A stretch of 63,881 bases of DNA from contig JASJCB010000056.1 in the NCBI GenBank assembly GCA_030066195.1, forward strand, positions 1 through 63,881. Direction: 5' to 3'. A program made the translations under genes and the position numbers. The notes beneath the pieces were generated by a model, which saw nothing but the letters and a program-made list of their open reading frames with translations, did not search any database and had not been told where the DNA came from. The DNA is from Acidobacteriota bacterium. GTDB lineage: Bacteria; Acidobacteriota; Holophagae; Acanthopleuribacterales; Acanthopleuribacteraceae. This document shows positions 35,962-43,741 of this stretch, one piece after another (the stretch's first letter is position 1; every line of letters starts with the position of its first letter).

Positions 35962-36293
35962 TGCCGGCTTCAAATCCGCCCCGTCGGCAATCCTTCTATC
36001 CCGTCGACAAGTAGATTCCCGCCGGGCCGGCGAGTCATAATTTGCCGTATCGGCATAGGCCGAGGCCTGACAGCAACCACCAAACCGAGCGCATTTGGAG
36101 GTTGTTTGACGCCGGAGATGAAAAAAACACGACGCCATCTTATTTAAAGCAAGTAGTTCAAGTTGGAATTGGTATATGGCATTAATTTTGCTGATGACAT
36201 GTGGGCATGACTATTGCTAGAGTGGTGGCTCTTTTGGAAAAGCGCCGATAGCCGGCGCAACTGCCGCCAAATCTCGACCAGGAAGGAGACGCC

Positions 36294-37211
36294 GTGAAAC
36301 TCGTACCGCCTACCGGTGATCGCAACATGGAGCAATTCCTTAAAACCGCCGCTGCTACGGCACAACTGGACCTGGACGAGGGGCGCGACATCGTTTCGCG
36401 ACGTTTTCGCAACCGGACGACGCGCCTGAGCACCGATTTCGCCGAAGCCTATGCCGCCTTATCCAGGGCCCTGGCCGATCGCCGGGTACTGGTTCGCGAA
36501 CGCGAGACGGCGGTGAGAAACCTGGTGCGCATCTACCGGGCCGTGCGCAACAACCTGGTCCGCCAGGGCGCTCTGGGCCTGGTTTCTCCGAGCATCCTGG
36601 CCCGCTTCAATCTGAAGCCCGGCAGACAACCCATCCCCACCAAAATGGATGCCTGGCTAACCCTGGCCGAAAAGATGCAAACCGTCTTCACGGAACTGAC
36701 CGCCGAGGGCGAGGCGCCGGTCACGACCCCGTCGCCGGAAAGCCTGGGCCCGCTGCTGGCGGAGGCGGCGGAAAATACCACGGCGCTCAACGCCAAACAC
36801 GGTGAAATCAAGGAGATCCGAGACCGACTCAAACGTCAAAGAGCGGCGGCCCAACGCCTGCACGGCGCCCTGATGACGCACATCCGCGCCAACCTCTACG
36901 GCGAAGAAGCGGCGGCAATCCGCGACACACTCCGCCGCTACGGCTACGTCTACACCGGAGACCGAAAAGCGCCCGAAGACAAGGAAACAGAAGCAACGAC
37001 CGCCGAAACTAAAACAACGGATCACCAAGAAGATAAAAAAGATACCGATCAATCCGAAGCCAAAACCAAGATCGAGCCAACCAATCTCCAAACATCCCAA
37101 AGCATCGATATGCAAGCCGAGAATCGCCCCCCGGGCGAGGCGAGGCGAAAACCCTGGGCGCGCACGCATCCTGCGTGCATCGCGTGGGAAGAACATAATC
37201 TAAGGATCTAG
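36294..37211 (+). CDS. Helical hypothetical protein
   Basis: A 305-aa protein of unknown family, mostly helical and rich in Ala, Arg, Glu and Leu. Residues about 10-225 form long helices without signal peptide or membrane segments. Residues 226-275 are a Lys/Glu/Thr low-complexity tail (EDKETEATTAETKTTD). The last ~30 residues (ENRPPGEARRKPWARTHPAC...) are encoded by a hairpin-containing stretch (GCACGCATCCTGCGTGC) that looks like an intergenic repeat fused to the gene, so the native stop may have been lost. The GTG start is supported by GGAAGGAG at 36281-36288. Lying after the baseplate genes it might be a linked accessory, but the repeat region and terminator between them argue for an independent gene. 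Confidence 0.6.
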   Translation: MKLVPPTGDRNMEQFLKTAAATAQLDLDEGRDIVSRRFRNRTTRLSTDFAEAYAALSRALADRRVLVRERETAVRNLVRIYRAVRNNLVRQGALGLVSPSILARFNLKPGRQPIPTKMDAWLTLAEKMQTVFTELTAEGEAPVTTPSPESLGPLLAEAAENTTALNAKHGEIKEIRDRLKRQRAAAQRLHGALMTHIRANLYGEEAAAIRDTLRRYGYVYTGDRKAPEDKETEATTAETKTTDHQEDKKDTDQSEAKTKIEPTNLQTSQSIDMQAENRPPGEARRKPWARTHPACIAWEEHNLRI

Positions 37212-37364
37212 AAAAAAGCCGCTTATAAGTAAAGACCAAGCAACCCACCTCGCAAGGAGGGCAATCCTCGGCTTGCACGCACACCGGCAACATGTACGCC
37301 CCGGCTCCCTTCAGTGGTCCCCAAGCAGATTGAGTCTGGTTGAGTGACCAAAAATCGACTCCCA

Positions 37365-37520
37365 CCAGCCGATGCCCCGGAGGGTTTTTTTCAATTTCCC
37401 ACCCAAAAACCAAAAACCGACCGTCGGTTTGGATGACCGAGGGTCTGTTTCGGCAAGAAAACGACTGCTCTTAATTGACAAGTATTTGGTCCATATTAAG
37501 GAATCTTGAAAATCGAGAAT
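37365..37520 (+). pseudogene. Leader remnant of the AbiE-type antitoxin family, without coding region
   Basis: This stretch resembles the region before the intact antitoxin gene (about 42585-42720). Shared blocks are CCGATGYCCCGG, a CACCCAAA block, then TCGGTTTGGATGACCGAGG, and more loosely ACTGCTC. The coding part does not follow, so only the leader survives or was copied. Confidence 0.5.
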
Positions 37521-37743
37521 TGTTATGGTGGTACTTGTGGTCAAGTGACTTCTGTAGGAAAGTTATGGGTGTACGCTCATAATAGAGACTGGCGAGCTAC
37601 GAACTACTTGAGGAATCAGCCCATCGCCGATTTCAGTGAGGGATTCTGAGCTGATTCGAGCCACTAAGTCAACTCATTATATTTCGGTAGACCATCTCGA
37701 AGTGTTTACGCGAAGCACCTGGTGACAAAAATTCCGCACCGAA

Positions 37744-37791
37744 TCTGATGTATCAGACATCCTTCTGATTTTTCAGACAACTTATCAGACA
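37744..37791. promoter_or_regulatory. Operator-like cluster of TCTGA/TCAGA inverted repeats
   Basis: TCTGAT-GT-ATCAGA (37744-37757) is a perfect inverted repeat. TCTGA-TTTT-TCAGA (37764-37777) is a second one 20 bases on, and ATCAGACA recurs at about 37784. The cluster lies 90 bases before the GTG start of the membrane protein and could bind a dimeric regulator. Confidence 0.5.
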
Positions 37792-37880
37792 CATAGCGGT
37801 GTTCACACGCCCTCTCAGTGGCACAAACTTTGCTCATAGTGAAGAACGATCCAGATATTGATACTGTGAGAGGGCTTATC

Positions 37881-39323
37881 GTGATCAAAAACGTAAACAA
37901 AAAATTATTTCTGCTTATTCTGATTGCGCAGGTACTCAGCTTTTGGATTACCCTTCAGGGTATCAAGAGCAACTTCCTGCCAAACCCATATCTCGCCATC
38001 CCTTTTGCCGTTCTTATTCAAGGATCTACACTTGCTGCGCTTTTACTGTTTAAATCAATTCGAGATAACTTGTTCTCTGTTGCAACTCTCTGCATTCTTG
38101 CCATGTACCTTCTTGGAGTTTCTGTATCTATTTCAACCATGTATCTACGCATTTACGATTCTCAAAACGGTGATGACCACCTACGAGAAGAATACGCTAT
38201 GACCGTGGCGGCAATCGATCAAAAGTTCCAGCAATTGGACAAGAGCATGGAGGTCGAATTAGCCACAAAGAGAGCGGCGCTAAAAGAAGCTGAAAAATTA
38301 GCGTTGGCCGAACGTACAGATGGGATCACTTCAGGCAAAGGCGGTGGAAGAGGAGATGCATGGCGTCTCTTGGAGCAAGAGGTAGCACGAACTCGTGGCC
38401 AGCTTGAAGCCGTGGAGGATGCCCAGAAACCGTATCGCCGGCAATTAGCTGCTCTGAAAAAAAAGCTGGGTGAGCGCCAAGTACCATTCGGTGTATTAAA
38501 GAAATCAAAACCTCCCGAACTTCAAAAAATTATAGACGACCTGAAGGATCAGTTCTCACCTTCGGCCTTTGCCACTATGGGCCCTTACAACACTGATGCC
38601 ATATCCTTTGTAGATCGTGGGCTCGAAGGCGATGGAACCGGTATGGGGCGAGCATTTGGTGCTCTATTCGGCAGCAGTCAGCAATCACCCCAAGCACGTA
38701 TGAGTGCCATTCTGCAACTTTTCATTTCCTCATTAATCGAAATGTTGGCACTGGTTTTAAGTATTGCTCGCTCGGTCGTCAATGACGACAATACTTGGAG
38801 TACAAAAACGGCTTTCAACTTAGCGAACAATATCCAAAAACAGAAACGCGAACTTAGCACGATTGATGACCCAGATTTAAAACGAACTATGCAAGAGAAA
38901 ATTGATTCGTCCAAGATTGAATTTAAACACAGCGTCAATAAAGTGATTCATAATCAAAACGTGGTCGATATTGAAAAATCTTTAGAAACCTATGCTCATC
39001 GTTGGCTGGAATATTTTGGCAAGAACAAGAATGTCAACCACATCAAGAATGCCATTCGCTATTCGACTACTCTCAAGCGCGTTGTTTTGCAAGAGAAAAA
39101 CGATGCCGCCCTTCTCCACTTCCTTACGACCAATGATATCGTAATCCGATTGGAAGAAACAGGTCAAGAAGTCTTTGGGTTGACCGACCGGGGCGACCAT
39201 ACCTATCAGCGAATGATAGAGATTGCGACTCCCTGTTCCATTGTCGGCAAACTCTGGAACAAGTTACGCGCCGACCCGCTATTGGCCCAGCAAGATTACA
39301 TTAACATTCTGGGAGGCAAGTGA
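37881..39323 (+). CDS. Membrane protein with coiled-coil, unknown function
   Basis: A 480-aa protein with four likely membrane helices. Three lie near the N-terminus (LFLLILIAQVLSFWITL, YLAIPFAVLIQGSTLAALLLF, FSVATLCILAMYLLGVSV). A long charged coiled-coil (about residues 105-215) and a Gly-rich segment follow, then a fourth helix (LQLFISSLIEMLALVLSIA near 300) and a cytoplasmic helical C-terminal domain of about 160 residues with a possible winged-helix-like end (LLHFLTTNDIVIRLEETGQEVFGLTDRG). GTG at 37881 is preferred because GAGAGGG lies 6 bases before it; an in-frame GTG at 37818 has no ribosome site. Not recognised; a membrane-linked defence or stress role is only suggested by the toxin and defence neighbours and the A+T-rich composition. 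Confidence 0.7.
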   Translation: MIKNVNKKLFLLILIAQVLSFWITLQGIKSNFLPNPYLAIPFAVLIQGSTLAALLLFKSIRDNLFSVATLCILAMYLLGVSVSISTMYLRIYDSQNGDDHLREEYAMTVAAIDQKFQQLDKSMEVELATKRAALKEAEKLALAERTDGITSGKGGGRGDAWRLLEQEVARTRGQLEAVEDAQKPYRRQLAALKKKLGERQVPFGVLKKSKPPELQKIIDDLKDQFSPSAFATMGPYNTDAISFVDRGLEGDGTGMGRAFGALFGSSQQSPQARMSAILQLFISSLIEMLALVLSIARSVVNDDNTWSTKTAFNLANNIQKQKRELSTIDDPDLKRTMQEKIDSSKIEFKHSVNKVIHNQNVVDIEKSLETYAHRWLEYFGKNKNVNHIKNAIRYSTTLKRVVLQEKNDAALLHFLTTNDIVIRLEETGQEVFGLTDRGDHTYQRMIEIATPCSIVGKLWNKLRADPLLAQQDYINILGGK

Positions 39324-39603
39324 CGGCTATTGGACTAAGTACTCCAAACGAAAGCAAGTAATGCAAAACAACAAGTGATGCAACAACTAGATGAAAGAGG
39401 TTGTAAAAATCGAACATGTAGAGAAGTGATTAGGCAGAGAGTGGAAATGAATGAAACCACCAGGCCTACGCTTCCCTTTTGAGTGAACCTCTGTTTCGTT
39501 GCTCGGGCGATCGATTTGTGGGGAGAGCGTTTTACGCTATGTCACGGACCGTTCGCATTGTGATAGGGTAGCTGTTAATGATTGTCCGAGCCAAGATGTT
39601 GCG

Positions 39604-39669
39604 ATGTCGGGCAAATCATTTAGACCTGGTGGGATTTCGAATCAGCTTCGCGAGCGTTTTGGAGGTCAC
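39604..39669 (+). pseudogene. Short remnant of the antitoxin N-terminus in frame with the zeta-like gene
   Basis: Codons from ATG 39604 read MSGKSFRPGGIS, matching the start of the intact antitoxin (MAGKSFRPDEI) and the pseudogene at 53612. The reading frame continues without stop into the zeta-like gene at 39670. It may be a leftover of an antitoxin gene replaced by the kinase, or a minor longer N-terminus of that protein. Confidence 0.6.
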
Positions 39670-40242
39670 ATGCCGGTTTGCTGGATCATTGCAGGTCCCA
39701 ATGGGGCGGGCAAGACTACTTTTGCGATGAAATATTTACCCCGTGTGGCCCAATGTACGCATTTCATCAATGCCGATTTGATTGCTGCCGGTTTGTCGCC
39801 TTTGGCGCCTGAGCGGGAGCTTGTCACCGCCAGCCGCTTACTTCTTCGTGAGATCGATGCTCGGATTACCGCTTGTCAGGATTTTGCTTTTGAAACGACA
39901 CTCGCCGGTCGTGGCTATCTCAGGTTGATCAAGCGCCTGAAGGCTGCCGGTTGGCAAGTAGAACTTCTTTACCTTGCTCTTCCCAGCCTGGAGATGTCCC
40001 GGTTCCGTGTAGCAGAGCGGGTGGCTCACGGAGGTCATCATATTTCGGAGGGTGATTTAAAACGCCGCTTTCCCAGAAGCCTTGATAACTTATTGACCAA
40101 ATTCAGCTATGCTGTTGACCACTGCGCCTGTTTCATGAACAATGGAGATAGCCCAGTTCCTATTTTTGAACAGCGGGGTGAACATCGGACAGTTGTCCAC
40201 GAAATCTACTTTCAGCAACTTTTACATGAGGCGGGCAAATGA
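39670..40242 (+). CDS. Zeta-toxin-like P-loop kinase
   Basis: A 190-aa P-loop protein of the zeta toxin type, whose members phosphorylate UDP-N-acetylglucosamine or related substrates. It has Walker A GPNGAGKT at residues 9-16, the NADLIAAGLSPL segment (Asp36), FAFETTLAGRGYL, and a C-terminal RFPRSLDNLLTKFSYAVDHCACFMNN. ATG at 39670 is preceded by GGAGGT at 39661-39666. The stop overlaps a 58-aa gene (ATGA), which is the likely antitoxin or regulator. A decayed copy of the 3' half lies at 49411. The substrate cannot be assigned from sequence; a housekeeping-like P-loop kinase of unknown role is the alternative. Confidence 0.8.
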   Translation: MPVCWIIAGPNGAGKTTFAMKYLPRVAQCTHFINADLIAAGLSPLAPERELVTASRLLLREIDARITACQDFAFETTLAGRGYLRLIKRLKAAGWQVELLYLALPSLEMSRFRVAERVAHGGHHISEGDLKRRFPRSLDNLLTKFSYAVDHCACFMNNGDSPVPIFEQRGEHRTVVHEIYFQQLLHEAGK

Positions 40243-40415
40243 GCGTAACTTATAAGAACGAGCCATCGGAAAAAACCAAGATCATCCTGGCTGCTCTTCA
40301 AGACGCCGTGACCTCAGAACTGGAGAGAAAGCGAAAGCTCGGCCACTATGCGGTGCTGTGGGATGGAGAAAAACCGATTTTTGTTGGCGATGACGCGCCT
40401 GAAAATCAGAGTTGA
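40239..40415 (+). CDS. Small overlapping partner of the zeta-like kinase
   Basis: A 58-aa protein with a helical, charged N-terminus (YKNEPSEKTKIILAALQDAV) and a C-terminus HYAVLWDGEKPIFVGDDAP. Its ATG overlaps the kinase stop. The same gene with a frameshift follows the decayed kinase copy at 49535, so the two genes move and decay together; this supports a functional pair. It may be the antidote, but classical epsilon antitoxins precede zeta and do not resemble it. Confidence 0.75.
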   Translation: MSVTYKNEPSEKTKIILAALQDAVTSELERKRKLGHYAVLWDGEKPIFVGDDAPENQS

Positions 40416-40965
40416 GTTGACTCAAGTGGTCCGGATGATCAACAAAGAAAAAATGCCCGAAAACTGAAGGGCCATCTCACCAGTTTCCTGTCGTGGGTAC
40501 CACCAGGGGTACCACCTTTTGTGTCTCTATTATGCGTTTGTTGGCTCTATTTTGCGCTCTTCGTAAACAATTACTCTAGAATCGCACCAAGCAAAAGTGC
40601 TCCTATTAAAGTGCTTACGTAGTGATCCAGAAGCAGCTCTCGCGAACAGCCCAAGATCTTGTAAACCGAGGGTCACTCGTTCGAGTTGGGTTGAGGGCAA
40701 CGGATAGGCTAAAAAGCAAATTATTCGGCTCTCAATTCCAACGACTTGCAGCACTACATTTTGTCATATAGCTACAGGCAAAGCCCATGGCGTGATCTTC
40801 CATCTTACCATGGAATCAGCTGCTTACATCTCTTGTGACCCTCGGTTTCCCTCGGTTTCGATATCCTCCGGCTTATTATCTCCGGTGGTCACCATGCCCA
40901 ATGCCACGGGCCGCGTGCATTGTGGTTAGGGGACATAATATGAGGACGTCTAAATGGAGGTTGCC
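40416..40965. other. Intergenic region with no supported gene
   Basis: About 550 bases of A+T-rich DNA. The only clear structure is a direct repeat GGTACCACC at 40496-40504 and 40508-40516. A short antisense open frame near 40530-40754 has no ribosome site or family match. Confidence 0.5.
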
Positions 40966-41213
40966 ATGACAAGCAAATCCTGGAGATTCCCTAATTCAAT
41001 TACTCCCCAAATGGATAGAGACAGCGGCGTGCATCATGAGGGAAGCCGCTTTCCCGGATGTCCCCTGATGTCCGGCCCTTCTTGACGCCCGGAGATGTGG
41101 GGCGGTATCTTGAAGTACTCGCGCCGCGTTTGGGTAAGAAGCCGGATTTCCGGCGGTATATCACTGGAGCATGGCGTGAGCTGGGAAAACTCGAAAGTCC
41201 TGACGCTGCTTAA
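40966..41213 (+). pseudogene. Decayed copy of the AbiE-type antitoxin
   Basis: The sequence aligns with the intact antitoxin gene at 42752: the start reads AGCAAATCCTGG against GGCAAATCATTT, then TGGATCATGAGAGAAGCC-like, CGGCATCTTGAAGCACTCGC-like and the closing GGAGCATGGCGTGAGCTGGG. An internal deletion near the start and a further indel destroy the frame. The overlapping toxin start (GTGAGCTGGGAAAACTCG) is also present but ends after about 20 codons. Confidence 0.85.
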
Positions 41214-41241
41214 GGGTTTTCTCCCTGCCTTTTCTCCCTAG

Positions 41242-42516
41242 ATGAACGAAAGAGGTTTTGGATCAATGAATACCGGCAACGATAGCTTGACAATCCCTGA
41301 GTTTCCAAAAAAGTGCATCACCCGACTCTCGAATCTGGAAATCGCCGAGACGCGCCCCGGTCCACTGATCGGTTCCGTTGCGTCACTCCTTGCTTACCTT
41401 GAAAAGAACCAGGTACCCGCCGCCGGTAAGCATGGCCATTTTCCAGGCAAGCAACTCGCCGATATGAATGCGTGCCTACCCGAGCCGTTACCGGTATCTT
41501 TGAAGAGGCCGCGTATGCGTTCTTATCCCAATCTGGAGGCACTTTGGTTGTTGCTGCGTATCACCGGACTCATGCACATTTCGGGAACCAAAAAACCGGT
41601 ATTGCAAGTGAACGCAACAAAGGCCGAAGCATGGCGTACCATGTCGGATGAAAATCGTTATGCAGTCCTGTTGGAAGCTTGGATCATACGCGGTTTTCCA
41701 ACTCTGGTTGAGGGTAGAAATCCCTCATTCAGGGAAGACCCTCTTGAGTTGTGGATAAGAGCTTATAGACAGATTAATTGGCGCGGCAGGCAGGGCGCCG
41801 CGGCTCAGGAAATTGCCTCTGAAGTTTCACGATACCTGGGTCCATCGATCCTGGGTTGCCTTTACCTATTCGGGTTTATTAGCATAAGCTTCACTGAACC
41901 GGACCCCAAAGGGAGCTGGTTTGTTGATAAAATCAAGCCAAGCCCTATCGGCGAGGCCTTTCTTAAGGTTTTCGATCAGGTTTTCGAGGAAAATGAAGGC
42001 CTTTTAGCGGCTACCATATTTGAAGAACTACCCCTTGGTATCCTGAGATCCACACTTGAGCCTGTTTTTCCCAATTGGCCGTTGCTCCTACCGGAAGATG
42101 AGGCCACCTTTCAGACGGGCACCATGATTCTAAAAGTTTCATTGGGACGCGCCCGGCGCTGTCTGGCTGTTCCGACGACCATGACTTTCGAAGATCTTGC
42201 ATCAGGAATACTCCGTTCCGTGGATTTCGACGCCGACCACCTCTACCAGTTCGAAATCGGCTTACCAACAGGTCGCATGCTCCATATCAATCATTCATAC
42301 ATGGAGGATCCGCCTTGGGCCGGCGAGGTTCAATTGGGAGAAACGGCGTTGCAGCCAGGCGATCGTTTTCGCTTTGAATATGATTTTGGTGACCAATGGC
42401 TTTTCGAGATCCTGGTGGAGGCAATAGAGGATCGGACGACGACCGCCATCGAGTTTCTCCAAGCCCGAGGCGCCGCGCCACGGCAGTATGCGTATCCGGA
42501 CGATGAATATGACTGA
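41242..42516 (+). CDS. pRiA4b ORF-3-like domain protein
   Basis: A 424-aa protein. The C-terminal ~130 residues match the plasmid pRiA4b ORF-3 family (YQFEIGLPTGRMLHINHSYM, then GDRFRFEYDFGDQWLFEILVEAIE), a domain common beside mobile elements with no settled role. The N-terminal ~270 residues are helical and contain a region seen in larger members of this family (NLEALWLLLRITGLMHI, VLLEAWIIRGFPTLVEG). Start choice is uncertain: ATG 41242, or ATG 41266 with GAAAGAGG upstream. It sits between a decayed and an intact copy of the antitoxin, so it lies in a duplication-prone segment. Confidence 0.75.
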   Translation: MNERGFGSMNTGNDSLTIPEFPKKCITRLSNLEIAETRPGPLIGSVASLLAYLEKNQVPAAGKHGHFPGKQLADMNACLPEPLPVSLKRPRMRSYPNLEALWLLLRITGLMHISGTKKPVLQVNATKAEAWRTMSDENRYAVLLEAWIIRGFPTLVEGRNPSFREDPLELWIRAYRQINWRGRQGAAAQEIASEVSRYLGPSILGCLYLFGFISISFTEPDPKGSWFVDKIKPSPIGEAFLKVFDQVFEENEGLLAATIFEELPLGILRSTLEPVFPNWPLLLPEDEATFQTGTMILKVSLGRARRCLAVPTTMTFEDLASGILRSVDFDADHLYQFEIGLPTGRMLHINHSYMEDPPWAGEVQLGETALQPGDRFRFEYDFGDQWLFEILVEAIEDRTTTAIEFLQARGAAPRQYAYPDDEYD

Positions 42517-42619
42517 TTCGAGATACCTGTCCCTACATACCTTGGTTCCGGAACCGTGCGTGGGATGTGCGTGTGCTCACTGCAACCGATGTCCCGGCGA
42601 AATTTATTTCGGTATCTCA

Positions 42620-42751
42620 CCCAAAGCCCGACCATCGGTTTGGATGACCGAGGGGCTACCTCAGGCTCTGGGAAAGCGGTACCACTGCTCAATGGTTGGC
42701 ATATTGTGCTATGGTACATTTTGTAGTTGATCCTACCCTACGGAGGCTCCT
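42620..42751 (+). promoter_or_regulatory. Conserved leader of the antitoxin gene
   Basis: About 130 bases before the antitoxin GTG are closely matched before the decayed copy at 53612 (53490-53611): ACCATCGGTTTGGATGACSGAGG, GGGRAAGCGGTACC, GGTACATTTTGT and CGGAGGCTCCTGTG. Conservation of non-coding DNA alongside a decayed gene points to a promoter and autoregulatory site copied with the cassette. Confidence 0.65.
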
Positions 42752-43051
42752 GTGGCGGGCAAATCATTTAGGCCGGACGAGATCCCCTATTTCAGTTACG
42801 ATCGTGAACTGACGACGGCATCCATCATCGATCACCTCCGGCAACCGGGATCGCCAAAGTGGATCGAAACCGCGGCCTGGATCATGAGAGAAGCCACCTT
42901 CCCGGATGTCTGGTCCTTTTTGACACCTGAAGATGTGGACCGGCATCTTGAAGCACTCGCACCGCGGTTGGGCAAAAAGCAGGATTTTTGGCGGTATATC
43001 ATTGGAGCATGGCGTGAGTTGGGAAAACTCGAAAGTACTGACGCCGCTTAA
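42752..43051 (+). CDS. Antitoxin of an AbiE-like toxin-antitoxin pair
   Basis: A 99-aa protein that starts MAGKSFRPDEIPYFSYDREL and ends in RYIIGAWRELGKLE. It is acidic and helical, with a segment WIMREATFPDVWSFLTPEDVDRHLEAL that could be a helical protein-binding or DNA-binding unit. The GTG start has GGAGG at 42742-42746. The gene overlaps the downstream nucleotidyltransferase toxin by 38 bases. It does not resemble the classic AbiEi winged-helix antitoxin, but gene order and overlap fit an antitoxin role. Decayed or partial relatives occur at 37365, 39604, 40966 and 53612. Confidence 0.75.
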   Translation: MAGKSFRPDEIPYFSYDRELTTASIIDHLRQPGSPKWIETAAWIMREATFPDVWSFLTPEDVDRHLEALAPRLGKKQDFWRYIIGAWRELGKLESTDAA

Positions 43052-43673
43052 GCGGGATTTCCTGAAATTATTCTTCGAGCAGGAGACCGACTTTTTTCTT
43101 AGCGGTGGGTCAGCGCTTGGTGTTTTCTACCTGGACCACCGGCGTTCCTATGATTTAGATTTCTTCTCGATGCAGGAAGTTCATTGGCAGACCTTGAAAA
43201 CCCTCGTACAAAAGGTCGCCGCCGGCATCGGAGCAACACTGGAAACGCTGAGTGCGTCGCCCTACTTCCAGCGAATGAAGTTAACCAGGGGCGACGAAAC
43301 CGAAATTCTTGATTTCGTTATCGTCTTGGTACCCCAGGTTTTTCCCGAGAAGCATCGCTTTGGAAAGATCGTCGTTGATCCCTTGGTTGAGATAGGCATC
43401 AACAAAATCTGTACCCTGGTTCATCGATCAGAACTCAAAGACTTAATCGACCTGTACTTCTTACAACGCGACGCTGACTTCGACATCATCGGCAATTGGG
43501 AGCAGGCGTGCACCAAAGAAGCCGGGCTGGAACCGGCCATGGTTTCCTACCTGCTTTCGCAAATCGATGTTGAAGAAATACCGCACTACCTTGAGAAGGA
43601 GCTAACAATTGGGCAACTGCGAGCCTTCATCGATGAGCTCCGCAAAGAGCTTGCGGATATGGCTTCTCCTTGA
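43014..43673 (+). CDS. AbiEii/AbiGii-type nucleotidyltransferase toxin
   Basis: A 219-aa nucleotidyltransferase. The signature is SGGSALGVFYLDHRRSYDLDFFS, with the Gly-Gly at 31-32, His42 and the catalytic acidic pair Asp47 and Asp49; DEILDF-type strand DETEILDFVIVLV adds the third acidic position. AbiEii-type toxins transfer nucleotides to RNA, such as tRNA acceptor ends, and stop growth during phage infection unless neutralised. The start is GTG 43014, inside the antitoxin gene, with GGAG at 43004-43007; the overlap implies coupled translation. It appears intact, unlike the copy remnants at 41190. Confidence 0.85.
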   Translation: MSWENSKVLTPLKRDFLKLFFEQETDFFLSGGSALGVFYLDHRRSYDLDFFSMQEVHWQTLKTLVQKVAAGIGATLETLSASPYFQRMKLTRGDETEILDFVIVLVPQVFPEKHRFGKIVVDPLVEIGINKICTLVHRSELKDLIDLYFLQRDADFDIIGNWEQACTKEAGLEPAMVSYLLSQIDVEEIPHYLEKELTIGQLRAFIDELRKELADMASP

Positions 43674-43741
43674 ATTATGAGTCTTGACCCGAATGGTCAG
43701 GTATGGGCCCGTATGGGCCCCCGTATGCGTGTAAACGTCCA

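Larger units (their letters stand above)
35456..36293. other. Repeat-rich intergenic region
   Basis: About 840 bases without a supported gene. It holds the two G-rich repeats and the G-rich hairpin, and a 46-base imperfect hairpin (35916-35961), both listed separately. The rest is unremarkable apart from a G+C-rich inverted stretch near 35840-35870. No promoter is convincing for the gene at 36294. Confidence 0.6.
37212..37880. other. Intergenic region at the start of the accessory area
   Basis: About 670 bases without a supported gene. It holds a leader remnant of the antitoxin family (37365-37520) and a cluster of TCTGA/TCAGA sites (37744-37791), listed separately. From here base composition becomes visibly more A+T-rich. 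Confidence 0.6.

Noticed and set aside
40496..40516. Attachment site at the GGTACCACC direct repeat
   Set aside because: No integrase or matching copy at another boundary was found, so it is only a short repeat.
40670..40720. tRNA gene suggested by a GTTCGAGT stretch
   Set aside because: No acceptor stem, anticodon arm or D-arm could be assembled around it.
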